64,000 bases of DNA. It comes from Closterium sp. NIES-65. Lineage: Eukaryota > Streptophyta > Zygnematophyceae > Desmidiales > Closteriaceae. The position numbers were made by a program, and so were the translations under genes. This document shows, one piece after another, positions 31,101 through 40,451 of the stretch. Position 1 is the stretch's first letter; each line of letters opens with the position of its first letter. The notes beneath the pieces are model-generated. The model did not search any database. It was not told the DNA's origin and saw nothing but the letters and a program-made list of their open reading frames with translations. The stretch lies in the NCBI GenBank assembly GCA_948144175.1, contig CANXME010000532.1, positions 1,801,001 through 1,865,000 on the forward strand, written 5' to 3'.

Positions 31101-32501
31101 AAAGCCCGCTGGGTCGTACGTGGCTTCGACCAGGAGCACGGAAGAGATTACACCGAAACCTTCGCTCCGGTCAGTCGCCACACCTCACTCCGAATTCTCA
31201 TCGCCGTCGCCGCCATGAAGAAAAAGAAATTGCGACAAATCGACGTTGCGAACGCATTTCTCTACGCACCTGTGGATGCAGAAATCTTCGTCGAACTCCC
31301 GCACGGCTCCCACGGCGAACCCAACCGAGTGTGTCAACTACTCAAATCACTCTATGGGATCAAGCAGGCACCGCGACTGTGGCAGCAGTACCTACACGCC
31401 CGCCTCATCCGCATCGGCTTCAAACAACTCCCGCATGACCAGGGCATGTATCGCCTCACAAAAGGAGGCGATTACGTCCTACTAATCGTCTATGTGGACG
31501 ATCTCCTCTACATTGGGTCAACCGACGACATCGCCACGTGGTTCGAAGGGGAGCTCCAGAAAGACCTCACGCTCACGGTCTCTTCTACGGTTACGCAATA
31601 CCTCGGGCTCAACATCCGTGAGGAAGAAAACGCAATCTACCTAAGCGCCGAGAAGTACGCCGACACTATCGCGAAACGCTTTCGTCTCACACCAAGCGCC
31701 ATCTCCACGCCTTATCGCTACGCGTCAGGAACCGAAAAGGGGCAATCTACTCTACTTAAACCCGCCGGCATACCAAACTATCAGAAGAAGCTTGGATGCC
31801 TTCTTTTCGCAGCAGTCACATGCCGTCCCGACCTATCCTACTCCGCGAGTCAGCTCGCTACCTATCTCAAGAGACCTGAAGCAGAGCATCTGGCGGAACT
31901 CGATCGTGCTCTCCACTACTTCGTCAGCACCGCGACGATCGGACTAACTTATCACAAAAACGTGACTACACCGACCAAACTAATCGGCTACGTCGACGCC
32001 GATCACGCCGGCGACACCGACAACAGGCGCTCACGCACCGGCTATGTCTACCGCCTTGAGCCTATCGGTCCTATCTCCTGGCAGTCGAGCAAGCAGGAGT
32101 TAATCGCACTATCTTCAGCAGAAGCAGAATATATTGCACTCTGCTCAGCCACCAAGGAGGGACTTTACCTTCGCGAACTACTGGAAGAAGCGAAGCTAGC
32201 CAAGTTACCCGGCTTCACCGTGTTCTGCGACAACCAGTCGGCAATTCGCATCGCCAACAAAAACGGCTTCGCAAACAGGACGAAACACATCGCCCTGCGC
32301 TATTTCTTCGTGAAGGACGAGATAGAAAAAGGGAAACTCGATCTGTCATACTGTCCAACATCCGAGATGGCAGCCGATTACTTGACCAAGAAACTCGGAA
32401 AGCAGAAGTTCGAATACTGCATGATGCTGACTGGACAAGGCCACGTCACCAGCAGCGACACTCCAGAAGCGAAGGGGAGTGTTGGAAACAATAAGTCCTA
32501 A
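28119..32501 (+). CDS. pol: Element B gag C-terminus and pol (protease, integrase, RT, RNase H), 1460 codons
   Basis: Open throughout. It begins in the second half of gag (MKPGEKGLAYISRCRELRDKL). The zinc knuckle CHICKTSGHPRTHC is near residue 123. The protease motif reads LDSCCGQHMC near residue 238, where copia proteases usually have DSG or DTG. The integrase zinc region (ARTGHPSN..CLIC) is near 490-530, and the core has D (VYSDILY), D (FQSDGGGEY) and E (VAERLNR) at about 563-665. RT spans about 985-1180 with intact YVDDLLY near 1124. RNase H is about 1290-1430 (GYVDADHAGD). The TAA stop at 32499-32501 lies 20 bp inside the 3' LTR, so the polypurine tract GAAGGGGAG is also coding. Confidence 0.92.
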   Translation: MAQLTTVEMKPGEKGLAYISRCRELRDKLLRCGGSISEDAFVTVVIGGLGPQWRATKAILRAHGRISEAALCAEIHAEQHDMDLQEERHKKRTLAPEFAFHTQRRHNNYNNRQQQPKLVPPFCHICKTSGHPRTHCPSRQTTPQRQLRPSSTQVASTQASSTTTIQASTTSTGQPAQGARHIVNCMVKINDSCITESPPHYSPEEELDNRTPRRESLHPNPTYAAIAQSEPSGQDTWFLDSCCGQHMCSSGRFVQREHRLQREVIITVANNQNLRTRRQGVVQLQSRETNVILHMSKVLIAEGLGYNLLSVSQLMAKGIHLEADSTTQEFKLYHGRGGLYIGKAVLKNNVFVLDFAPDLGTADSDAIVNFADWTHPPDLDPDFSPGGFWYSHTIPEAERTRALATIQQEAETTTSAAATTSAAATTSAAATTSAAAGTTTPVTVDEAPPTPAQQLNPTQREVHRSANLVASFYSNSDAYQRSPGHRASEEIWHARTGHPSNTVLNNTIRAGVLDKDSLLLPNGRELQKARGTCLICPEADLPHRPFASHHNPSAPAYAPLEKVYSDILYNREPGQVNYNYTITFIDAATRYVWHRNLPSRDMALAAFAAWLPIAERESGTQLKNFQSDGGGEYTSQRFKQFLAERGIKQLLSLPYAHQQQGVAERLNRTLQNSMRKLLRGMRLPNHQWPAAMDHAVMLHNLLSSSSLPNNASPHLLWTGKHGSTKMLRVFGCMVQYRPPEARAGRFSQRAQWGLHLGIEKNYNAWRIFDVHTKETVAARDVIFYERLTLQTYLANLHENRDLTSGFRGDRAFASAVDEADWDEQNVDNASEEAGPLPYCSADVPMDEDNPRDSNNAEIFYRFADDGYVTPVTVNTNEAERVGPNFMPDPETGDEVAYPEDPELPRYSQTGLQILGLVTAVHGAGIPKEPATVQHALGGEHREKWREAMDKELKALEERNTWKIVPIGVTQNKNILTGKWVFRVKTKADGTIDKFKARWVVRGFDQEHGRDYTETFAPVSRHTSLRILIAVAAMKKKKLRQIDVANAFLYAPVDAEIFVELPHGSHGEPNRVCQLLKSLYGIKQAPRLWQQYLHARLIRIGFKQLPHDQGMYRLTKGGDYVLLIVYVDDLLYIGSTDDIATWFEGELQKDLTLTVSSTVTQYLGLNIREEENAIYLSAEKYADTIAKRFRLTPSAISTPYRYASGTEKGQSTLLKPAGIPNYQKKLGCLLFAAVTCRPDLSYSASQLATYLKRPEAEHLAELDRALHYFVSTATIGLTYHKNVTTPTKLIGYVDADHAGDTDNRRSRTGYVYRLEPIGPISWQSSKQELIALSSAEAEYIALCSATKEGLYLRELLEEAKLAKLPGFTVFCDNQSAIRIANKNGFANRTKHIALRYFFVKDEIEKGKLDLSYCPTSEMAADYLTKKLGKQKFEYCMMLTGQGHVTSSDTPEAKGSVGNNKS

Positions 32502-32656
32502 GTGCGCTTCTGTCGTATCAAAATCCAAGGCACCAAGCGAAGCAGTCCCAATCGAAGCATCGAGTCAACCTCGGAGGTTAGGGTAACCGCCTGGAGGTTA
32601 CGAGAAAGTCAAAGGTCGCTGACCTTTGACTCGACAATTACAGCGCGACAGTTAAG

Positions 32657-32805
32657 TGTCAGAACATTATAGCTTACTCATTTGTGTAGGCTATAGTGGG
32701 GTATCCCATAGGGGGTACAACCCAGTTAGGGTTTCCTATTTGTACTCACTTCGTTCATAGTTCACTCATTCTCTCGTTCACTTCTTGTCATGGAATCAGA
32801 GCAGG
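32657..32805 (+). repeat. Element E 5' LTR and primer binding site
   Basis: LTR TGTCAGAACATTATAG..CTTCTTGTCA (134 bp), then TGGAATCAGAGCAGG at 32791-32805, one base off the initiator-Met site. Confidence 0.95.
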
Positions 32806-32854
32806 TTCCCCTGTGGGAACTGTGCTTCGGGCCCACCACCTAGAACTTTTTTTT

Positions 32855-33780
32855 CTGCCCTGGCGCCCGCCCTAGCGCCCGCCCTAGCGCCCGCCCTAGC
32901 GCCCGCCCTTTCGAGCCGCCCGTTAGCGCCGCCCGTTCGCGCCGCCCGTTAGCGCCGCCCGTGCGGCTGCCCGTTCGCGCCGCCCTTTGCGCAGCCAGTA
33001 GCACCGCCCGTGCGGCCGCCCGTTAGCGCCGCCCGTGCGGCCGCCCGTAGCGCCGCCCGTGAGCCGCCGCCCGTGAGCCGCCGCCCGTCGCGCCACCCTT
33101 TAGCGCCGCCCGTGCACCGCCGCCCGTGAGCGCCGCCCGTGACGCAGCCGCCCGTGAACCGCCGCCCGTGACGCAGCCGCCCGTGACGCCGCCGCCCGTG
33201 ACGCCGCCGCCCGTCACGTCGCCTCCCCCCCCCCCCCCCCACGTGACGCCGCCGACCGTCCCGCCGCCCGCCCGTCACGCCGCCCGCCCGTGAGCCGGCG
33301 CTGCCCGCGAACCGCCCACCCGTGGGCCTTCAGCCCGCCCGTGAGCTGCCGACGCCGCCCGTGAGCAGCCGACGCCGCCGACGCCGCCCGTGAGCCGCCG
33401 ACGCCGCCCGTGAGCCGCCGACGCCGCTGCCGCTGCCGTCGCCCGTGAGCCGCCGACGCCGCCGCTGCCGCCCGTGAGCCGCCCTGGCCGCCCGCCCAGC
33501 CGCCCGTGCGCTCCCCGCGCGCCGTCCCAGCCGCCCGTGAGCCGCCACCGAGCCGCCCCAGCCGCCCGTGCCGCCGCCCGAGCCGCCTGAGCCGCCCGAG
33601 CCGCCCGGGCCGCCCGCGCCGCCCTAGCCACCCGAGCCGCCCGAGCCGCCCGAGCCGCCCGAGCCGCCCGCGCCGCCCGAGCCGCCCGAGCCGCCCGAGC
33701 CGCCCGAGCTGCCCGAGCCACCAGAGGAGCTGCACTCCTGCTCCTGTCGGGCTACTGCTGCTCCTGGGCTGTGCACCTGC
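32855..33780 (+). repeat. Element E GC-rich repetitive leader
   Basis: About 920 bp. 12-bp CGCCCGCCCTAG-like units come first, then GCCGCCCGTGACGCC-like units, a run of about 15 C (33225-33239), and near-perfect 9-bp GAGCCGCCC units (33570-33720). Long open frames on the reverse strand here translate as Arg/Ala/Gly repeats and are artefacts. Confidence 0.85.
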
Positions 33781-33831
33781 GCCGCTGACCTACCCGACTC
33801 TTCCTGCCCGGTGAGACTGTCAGCTGCTGTC

Positions 33832-34908
33832 ATGGCCACCCCCAATGTCCTAGCTTTTGACGCTGAGGGTAGAGCCATTGACTTTGAAGTCTGGATTGAG
33901 GACCTGCAGCTGTACTTACTGTGTGATGCAGTCGATGAGGTCTCTCTCTTTGACTTTGTCTCTGGCGCTGTCCCTGCCCCTCCTCCTGATGCTGATTCCG
34001 CCGTTCGCTCCAAGTGGGTGACCCGCGATGCTGCTGCACGTCTTGCTGTGCGTCGCCACCTCCCTTCCTCCGAGCGTGCCCACTTTAGTCAGTGCAAGAC
34101 CGCTCAGGCCTTGTACGACGCTGTAGTTGCACGCTACTCCTCCCCTTCTTCCGCTACGCTGAGTCGCCTCATGCTACCTTTTCTCTTCCCTGACCTCGCT
34201 TCCTTTCCCACTGTCGCTGACCTCATTACCCACCTCCGCGCTAGTGACGCTCGCTACCGCGCTGCCCTTCCTGCTGAGTTCCGCGCCGCCAACCCTCCTC
34301 CCATGTACATCACTCTCTACTTCCTTGTCACCCGTCTCCCTGAGTCCCTTCGTGTCGTTAGGGACCAGTTTCTCTCTGTCTGTCCCACCACCCTCACTGT
34401 CGACCTCCTTGAGGAGTCCCTGCTAGCGGCTGAGAAGAGCATAGTCGCTGTAGGGGCCTCTCGGGGTGACCCTCGCACCCCCATCTTTGAGGGGTGTTCT
34501 CCTTCCCCCCTGCTGCCCTCTGTCGCCTCTGCCGCTGCGGCCGACCTCGCTGGTTTTGAGTCGGTCGGTGCGGCGTCTGCCCCCAGCGGTAGACGCCGCT
34601 CTGGCAAGGGCAAGGGGGGCAAGGGAGCGGGTGGAGCTAGAGGAGGCAGTGGCGGAGGAGGTGGGGGTGGCGGGGGGAGTGGGGGTGGCGGTGGAGGTGG
34701 TGGCGGGAGTGGAGGTACTGGTGGAGGCGGTGGAGGCGGAGGTGGCGGCGGAGGCGGTAGCGGAGGCGGCGGGGGCGAGGGTACCAGTGGGGGCGGTGGT
34801 GGTGGAGACGGGGGCGGTGGTGGAGGCGGGAGTGGCGGTGGCGGCGGGGGTCGGAGTGTCTCGTCCCAGCGCAGCAGCTCTGGGGGTGGTCAGCGCCAGC
34901 AGCAGTAG
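33832..34908 (+). CDS. gag: Element E gag (capsid domain, basic and poly-Gly tail), ends at TAG
   Basis: 358 codons from ATG 33832 (MATPNVLAFDAEG). Residues 1-240 form the capsid-like domain with VRRHLPSSERAHFSQCKTA and MYITLYFLVTRLPESL. Residues 255-268 are basic (RRRSGKGKGGKG). About 270-345 is Gly/Ser, consistent with RNA binding or a flexible linker. The frame ends at TAG 34906-34908 inside a run of CAG codons and resumes directly in frame with pol. In the other copies gag is fused to pol at this point, so the TAG is either a new mutation or a readthrough site. Confidence 0.88.
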   Translation: MATPNVLAFDAEGRAIDFEVWIEDLQLYLLCDAVDEVSLFDFVSGAVPAPPPDADSAVRSKWVTRDAAARLAVRRHLPSSERAHFSQCKTAQALYDAVVARYSSPSSATLSRLMLPFLFPDLASFPTVADLITHLRASDARYRAALPAEFRAANPPPMYITLYFLVTRLPESLRVVRDQFLSVCPTTLTVDLLEESLLAAEKSIVAVGASRGDPRTPIFEGCSPSPLLPSVASAAAADLAGFESVGAASAPSGRRRSGKGKGGKGAGGARGGSGGGGGGGGGSGGGGGGGGGSGGTGGGGGGGGGGGGGSGGGGGEGTSGGGGGGDGGGGGGGSGGGGGGRSVSSQRSSSGGGQRQQQ

Positions 34909-37900
34909 CAGCAGCAGCAGCATCAGCAGCAGCAGCAGCGCTCTCGCACCGTCCCCGCCCCTCAGCAGCTCCGTGAGTGGTACTTGCAGCGTCAGCGTGG
35001 TGGTGCGTTTGGTCCCTGCCCCTACGTTCTTCGCACCGGCGACCGTGCGGGGGAGAGGTGTGGAGGCACCCACACAGCCCGCCGCTGCTTTGGCCGCCTG
35101 ACCGACGCCTGGCGTCAGCAGTTTCCGGAGGCCGCTGAGATTCCCCGCTGGGGGGAGCTGTCTAGGGCTGGTGTAGCCATTTATGATCTTGACTTTGATG
35201 CTATTCTTTCTGCTATGTATGTTGTGACTGGTAGTGATGAGGATGACTGTTACCGGTGTTTCCCGCCCGACCCGGGCATTGGTACTACTGCGTCAGGTAC
35301 TAGTGAGGCTGCTGCTCTAGGTGCCAGTGCGTCTGTGCTCTCAAGTACTGGTGAGTCTGCCCTCTCAGGTACTGTGTCGGCTTCGGCCTCTCACACCTTC
35401 ACATTTGACTCTGGAGCGTCTCGCTCCTTCTTTCGGGACCGCACTACTCTCACGCCGCTGAGTCGGCCGGTTGCGGTGTCCCTGGCTGACCCCTCTGGGG
35501 GGCCTGTCCTGTCTCGCTTCTCCACGGTACTTCCGTGTCCGGCGGCCCCCTCTGGCACCCTGTCTGGTCTCTACCTCCCCTCGTTCTCGACGAACCTGGT
35601 GAGTGGTGCTGACCTACAGGATGCGGGTGTCCACCAGTTCACTCCTGCTCGTCAGCGGGTGACCCACTGCACGGAGGCTAGCACGGGACGCCACCTGGCT
35701 ACGTTTACACGTCGGCCAGGGTCGAGCCTGTACACACTGACCACTGCTTCTCCTCCAGGTACTGAGTCTGGTAGGGTCCCTTCGTCTGGTCAGGTGTTTG
35801 CCGCAGCGTCCAGGTCTGGTCCTGAGTCTTCCCCCTGTTCGTGTCGTCGTCTGTCTCACGAGACCCTCCTCTGGCACCACCGCCTTGGCCACCCCTCTCT
35901 GCTTCGGCTCAAAGGCATGGCCTCCCGTCTTCTTGTGTCTGGTCTCCCCCGGTCTCTACCTCCCCTTCCTCAGGGCCCTGGCCCTGCCTGTGTCCCCTGT
36001 GTCGAGGGGCGCCAGCGTGCTGCCCCTCACTCCTCCCAGTTTCCTCCGACAGAGGCCCCACTGCAGACACTTCACATGGACGTGTGGGGCCCAGCCCGCG
36101 TCCGTGGACAGGGTCAGGAGCGCTACTTCCTGCTCGTTGTTGACGACTACTCGCGTTACACCACAGTCTTCCCCTTGCGCAGCAAGGGTGAGGTTACTGA
36201 GGTGCTGATCGACTGGATCCGCGCAGCTCGTCTTCAGCTCAGGCAGAGCTTTGGCTCCGACTTTCCTGTGTTGCGTCTGCACTCTGACAGAGGCGGAGAG
36301 TTCTCCTCTGGCCTTCTACGTGCCTACTGTCGGGCGCGAGGCATCCGCCAGTCCTTCACGCTTCCGGACTCCCCACAGCAAAATGGGATTGCTGAGCGCC
36401 GCATTGGCATGGTCATGGACGTCGCCCGTACGTCCATGATGCATGCGGCTGCCCCCCATTTTCTGTGGCCGTTTGCGGTCAGGTACGCAGCGCATCAGAT
36501 CAACCTCCACCCCAGGGTCTCCAGGCCGGAGACCTCCCCAGCCCTGCTGTGGACGGGGAAGGTTGGCGATGCGTCGGCGTTCCGGGTCTGGGGATCTCGG
36601 GCGTTTGTCCGCGACTTGTCTGCGGACAAGCTGTCCCCTCGCGCTGCTCCCTGCGTCTTCCTGGGGTTTCCCCCCGACGCCCCTGGGTGGCAGTTCTACC
36701 ACCCCACCTCTCGACGTGTTCTGTCCTCCCAGGACGTCACGTTCGACGAGTCGGTACCCTACTACCGCCTCTTCCCCTACCGCACTCCGTCCCTCCCCCC
36801 ACCCCCGCTCTTCTTGGTACCAGGTCCCCCCCCGGTAGACCCCCTCCCCCCTCAGGGTCCTGCCCCTTCAGGTGTGTCCCAGGTAGACGCGGTCGAGCCT
36901 GTCGAGGTCACTGGTGACTCTGGTGCTGCTGCGGGAGCTGAGCCTGGGGGTGCGGAGTCTGGGGGTGCTGAGCCTGGGGGTGCGGAGCCTGGGGGTGCTG
37001 AGCCTGGGGGTGCGGAGTCTGGGGGTGCTGAGCCTGGGGGTGCTGAGCCTGGGGGTGCTGAGCCTGGAGGTGCTGAGCCTGGGGGTGCTGTGCCTGGGGG
37101 TGCTGAGCCTGGAGGTGCCGAGCCTGGGGGTGCTGTGCCTGGGAGTGCTGTGCCTAGGGGTGCTGAGCCTGGGGGTGCTGAGCCTGGGGGTGCTTCGTCT
37201 CGCCGGGAGCCACTCTCCCCACAGGAGCTGCGTGAGTGGTTTGCTAGGCGCTGGAGGCGTGCTGCTGGTGCTGGTGGTTCTTCGGCTGCAGAGGACACTG
37301 CTGCCGCGCGTCCCGGCGGTGCTCGTCCTGTGGGTGCTGAAGCTGCTGGGTCTGCGAGTTCTCCTGGAGCTGGTGCTGCTGAGGGGGTTGGCGCTGAGCC
37401 TGCCGCTGGCGGTCCGACTGACAGTGCTCCTGGTGCTGCTGCTGGAGGTTCTGGAGCTTCTGGTGGTGCTGCTGGAGGTGCTACTGGAGTGGGTGCTCCT
37501 GCCGGGGGTGCTGGTGCTGTTCCTGCTATTTCTGGCGTCTCCGCGCGGCCCCGACCGTACTTCGTTCCGCTCCTGCAGCAGGTTCTTGGTCTTACACCTC
37601 CTCCTCCTCCCTTAGAGGGTCCACAGCCTGTCCAGTCACAGCCACAGCTACAGCCTGCCTCCCCTTTGCCTGCTCCTTCTCCCTACGCTGGTCCGACTGG
37701 AGGTCTTACTGAGCGTCGTGAGCCTGCGTCTCGTCCTGCGTCGCCTGTTCGTACTGAGCGCACTAGTGGTCGCGGGTCGCGTCAGCGTCCTCCTCCTGTC
37801 CCTGGCACGCACCGGATGTCACTGCGTCCGTCCACTGCTCCTCTGCGTGCCCCTTTGCCTTCTCCTCCTGCTTCCTCTCTTCCTTCTCTTGCCGACCCGG

Positions 37901-39801
37901 AGTCGGACTCTCTTCGTGCTGCCAGTCCTACTGTCATGCGTCTCCTTGCTACTGCTGTCACTGACCCTTCCTTCGAGTCGTCTGCTGCGTCTGCCCTTGT
38001 CACTGAGCTTGTCGACTTTGCTGCGCGCTGTCGTCTCGACTACGCTGCCAGTCTTGTCGCTGAGTCTGAGTCTGCCTGTCCTCCGTCCGTCGGGGGTGAG
38101 TGTGCCCTCGGCACGGACGTCCTTGAGGACAGGCAGGAGGAGTTCCAGTGTCTGGCCGCCGCTTCACCTCATCTCGCGTCTGTACTGCTAGCCCCTGAGG
38201 GAGACCCGGATGCACCAGACATCCCGACTCCGCGCTCTTACGCGGAGGCGATAGAGGGTCCCTACTCCTCTCAATGCCAGGCAGCTATGGATGCAGAGAT
38301 GGCTTCCTGGAAGTCCACAGGCACCTACGTCGACGCTGTTCCCCCTCCTGGGGCGAACATCGTCAGTGGCATGTGGATTTTCAGGGTGAAGCGGCCGCCG
38401 GGTTCTCCGCCTGTCTTCAAGGCGCGTTACGTGGCTCGTGGCTTCAGTCAGCGGCAAGGGGTTGACTACTTTCAGACCTTCTCCCCCACCCCGAAGATGA
38501 CCACTCTTCGGGTTTTGCTGCACGTTGCTGCTCACCGTGACTACGAGCTGCACTCTCTCGACTTCAGCACAGCTTTCTTACAGGGCAGCCTGCACGAGGA
38601 GATCTGGCTGCGTCGCCCACCTGGCTTCACTGGGTCTTTCCCTCCTGGTACCCAGTGGAGTCTCCGGCGTCCAGTCTACGGTCTCCGCCAGGCGCCACGT
38701 GAGTGGCACGACACACTGAGGACTACGCTCGCGGCACTTGGGTTTGCTCCGTCTACTGCTGACCCGTCGCTGTTTCTGCGCACCGACACCTCTCTGCCGC
38801 CGTTCTACATCCTCGTGTACGTCGACGACTTGGTCTTTGCCACAGCTGACACTGCTGGACTCGCCTACGTGAAGTCCGAGCTGCAGAAGAGACATACGTG
38901 CACTGACCTGGGTGAACTGCGTAGCTACCTTGGCTTGCAGATCACCCGGGACAGAGCGCGCCGCACCATTACCCTGACTCAGTCACACATGGTGCAGCAG
39001 GTCCTTCAGCGCTTCGGCTTCACGTACTCCTCGCCTCAGGCCACTCCTCTGCCTACTCGCCACTCGCTCTCAGCTCTGCCTTCGGATGAGTCCGTAGAGT
39101 CGAGTGGCCCGTTTGCAGAGCTTGTTGGCTGCCTCATGTACTTGATGACCTGCACACGTCCTGACCTTGCATACCCTCTTAGCATTCTCGCACGCTATGT
39201 TGCTCCTGGGAGACACCGACCAGAGCACATGGCTGCAGCGAAGAGGGTGTTGCGCTACTTGTGCAGTACGTCGGGCATGGGGCTGGTGCTTGGAGGGCGC
39301 AGTCCAGTGGTCCTCACTGGGCACGCAGACGCTTCTTGGGCTGACGACCAGGCTACGCAGCGGTCGTCACAGGGTTACACCTTCAGCCTTGGTTCCGGCT
39401 CTGTTTCGTGGCGGGCTACCCGCTCGTCTTCTGTTCTCGGCTCCAGTTGTGAGGCTGAGATCTACGCTGGGGCTATGGCTGCACACGAGTTACGCTGGCT
39501 CACCTACCTGCTGACCGACCTTGGAGAGCAGCCTCGTTCTCCTCCAGTCCTGTACGTAGACAACAAGGCCATGCTGGCCTTGTGTCGAGAGCAGCGACTG
39601 GAGCACAGAACGAAGCACATTGCCCTCCGCTACTTTCTTGCTCGTGAGCTGCAGCAGCGTGGACAGTTGCGACTTGCGTACGTGGCCTCTGAGGCCAACA
39701 CTGCTGATGTCTTCACTAAGGCACTTGCGCCTTGTGATCATCAGCGTTGTTGCACGCAGTTGGGTCTTGTGTCTGTCTTACCTCACTTGCTCACTTCTTG
39801 A
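34909..39801 (+). CDS. pol: Element E pol: finger, protease, integrase, RT, RNase H
   Basis: In frame with gag after the TAG and open for about 1,630 codons to TGA 39799-39801. Order: Gln-rich stretch, [10 protein letters not shown], Cys/His finger (35017-35088), protease DSGASRSFF (35407), and integrase zinc region (HHRLGH 35876 and CVPC near 35990). The integrase core has D at HMDVWGP (36075), D at HSDRGGEF (36280) and E at NGIAERR (36385). Next are the GGAEP-repeat linker (36935-37195), [13 protein letters not shown] (about 37216), RT from [11 protein letters not shown] (38380) to YVDDLVF (38818), and RNase H from HADASWADD (39320) to [11 protein letters not shown] (39690). All usual catalytic residues are present. 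Confidence 0.93.
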   Translation, partial: QQQQHQQQQQRSRTVPAPQQLREWYLQRQRGGAFGPCPYVLRTGDRAGERCGGTHTARRCFGRLTDAWRQQFPEAAEIPRWGELSRAGVAIYDLDFDAILSAMYVVTGSDEDDCYRCFPPDPGIGTTASGTSEAAALGASASVLSSTGESALSGTVSASASHTFTFDSGASRSFFRDRTTLTPLSRPVAVSLADPSGGPVLSRFSTVLPCPAAPSGTLSGLYLPSFSTNLVSGADLQDAGVHQFTPARQRVTHCTEASTGRHLATFTRRPGSSLYTLTTASPPGTESGRVPSSGQVFAAASRSGPESSPCSCRRLSHETLLWHHRLGHPSLLRLKGMASRLLVSGLPRSLPPLPQGPGPACVPCVEGRQRAAPHSSQFPPTEAPLQTLHMDVWGPARVRGQGQERYFLLVVDDYSRYTTVFPLRSKGEVTEVLIDWIRAARLQLRQSFGSDFPVLRLHSDRGGEFSSGLLRAYCRARGIRQSFTLPDSPQQNGIAERRIGMVMDVARTSMMHAAAPHFLWPFAVRYAAHQINLHPRVSRPETSPALLWTGKVGDASAFRVWGSRAFVRDLSADKLSPRAAPCVFLGFPPDAPGWQFYHPTSRRVLSSQDVTFDESVPYYRLFPYRTPSLPPPPLFLVPGPPPVDPLPPQGPAPSGVSQVDAVEPVEVTGDSGAAAGAEPGGAESGGAEPGGAEPGGAEPGGAESGGAEPGGAEPGGAEPGGAEPGGAVPGGAEPGGAEPGGAVPGSAVPRGAEPGGAEPGGASSRREPLSPQELREWFARRWRRAAGAGGSSAAEDTAAARPGGARPVGAEAAGSASSPGAGAAEGVGAEPAAGGPTDSAPGAAAGGSGASGGAAGGATGVGAPAGGAGAVPAISGVSARPRPYFVPLLQQVLGLTPPPPPLEGPQPVQSQPQLQPASPLPAPSPYAGPTGGLTERREPASRPASPVRTERTSGRGSRQRPPPVPGTHRMSLRPSTAPLRAPLPSPPASSLPSLADPESDSLRAASPTVMRLLATAVTDPSFESSAASALVTELVDFAARCRLDYAASLVAESESACPPSVGGECALGTDVLEDRQEEFQCLAAASPHLASVLLAPEGDPDAPDIPTPRSYAEAIEGPYSSQCQAAMDAEMASWKSTGTYVDAVPPPGANIVSGMWIFRVKRPPGSPPVFKARYVARGFSQRQGVDYFQTFSPTPKMTTLRVLLHVAAHRDYELHSLDFSTAFLQGSLHEEIWLRRPPGFTGSFPPGTQWSLRRPVYGLRQAPREWHDTLRTTLAALGFAPSTADPSLFLRTDTSLPPFYILVYVDDLVFATADTAGLAYVKSELQKRHTCTDLGELRSYLGLQITRDRARRTITLTQSHMVQQVLQRFGFTYSSPQATPLPTRHSLSALPSDESVESSGPFAELVGCLMYLMTCTRPDLAYPLSILARYVAPGRHRPEHMAAAKRVLRYLCSTSGMGLVLGGRSPVVLTGHADASWADDQATQRSSQGYTFSLGSGSVSWRATRSSSVLGSSCEAEIYAGAMAAHELRWLTYLLTDLGEQPRSPPVLYVDNKAMLALCREQRLEHRTKHIALRYFLARELQQRGQLRLAYVASEANTADVFTKALAPCDHQRCCTQLGLVSVLPHLLTS

Positions 39802-39870
39802 CCTTGCTTGTACCTTCACCTATATATACTCTTGCTCTTACTTGCTTGACTCTTGTATATCTTTATATAT

Positions 39871-40149
39871 GATCTTGCATGTGAACTGGCCTTCTGGCCT
39901 TTTTGAACTTGTGCTCGGAATGTGTGGTGACTTTGTGATCCACCCTGAGCTTTGCTTTGCTTTACTTGACTGGTCTTGTGACCCCTTGTTCTCCCCCACT
40001 TTGCCTATGGGGGTGTGTCAGAACATTATAGCTTACTCATTTGTGTAGGCTATAGTGGGGTATCCCATAGGGGGTACAACCCAGTTAGGGTTTCCTATTT
40101 GTACTCACTTCGTTCATAGTTCACTCATTCTCTCGTTCACTTCTTGTCA
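39871..40149 (+). repeat. Element E conserved 3' UTR, polypurine tract and 3' LTR
   Basis: 39871-40015 is the family 3' UTR ending in the CCCCCA..TGGGGG hairpin and GTG. The LTR 40016-40149 is identical to the 5' copy as far as I can compare. Confidence 0.9.
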
Positions 40150-40451
40150 TTAAGGACACACAACTGACTCGTTACAGAGCAGTTGCCCGAGTCGCACTAT
40201 ATCGAACCGCAACAGCAATACAGTTATCTATCTATCTATTCGTATTCCCTGTACTCTTATATAAATCCTTGTATTTGCTTGTTTAATTTAATCTACTTTG
40301 CTCTCACACACCAGTGCAAGGTCGGTTCACAATCCTCATTAAACGCTTCCGCTATTACAAGTTTCTACCCAAGAGTTCTCCTCTGCAAAGATCCTAAGGG
40401 CTATTTTTTTTCAGCCCAACAAAATACACAAAAATAAGATAATACAAATGC

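Larger units (their letters stand above)
32657..40149 (+). mobile_element. Element E: very young, nearly intact copia retrotransposon
   Basis: 7,493 bp with 134-bp LTRs (32657-32790 and 40016-40149) that look identical by eye. Target duplication TTAAG (32652-32656 and 40150-40154). The primer site TGGAATCAGAGCAGG is at 32791. The single gag-pol frame from 33832 to 39801 is interrupted by one TAG (34906-34908). All catalytic motifs are intact. It is the best candidate in the window for a recently active, perhaps still competent, master copy of the short-LTR family. Confidence 0.96.
26886..40421 (+). mobile_element. Element B: young family-B copia retrotransposon, hosting E in its 3' LTR
   Basis: The 5' LTR is 26886-27329. 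The 3' LTR is 32480-32656 plus 40155-40421 (177+267=444 bp, same as the 5' LTR). I see a single difference between the LTRs (near 27165 versus 40258). The termini are TGTTGG..CCAACA, and the target duplication is AAATA (26881-26885 and 40422-40426). A distinct copia lineage from A/C/E: longer LTRs, a canonical CCHC knuckle and no GC-rich leader. Confidence 0.96.
32480..40421 (+). repeat. Element B 3' LTR, interrupted by element E
   Basis: 32480-32656 and 40155-40421 are the two halves. E is inserted between them with a TTAAG duplication. The halves rejoin to 444 bp with one difference from the 5' LTR. Confidence 0.95.
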
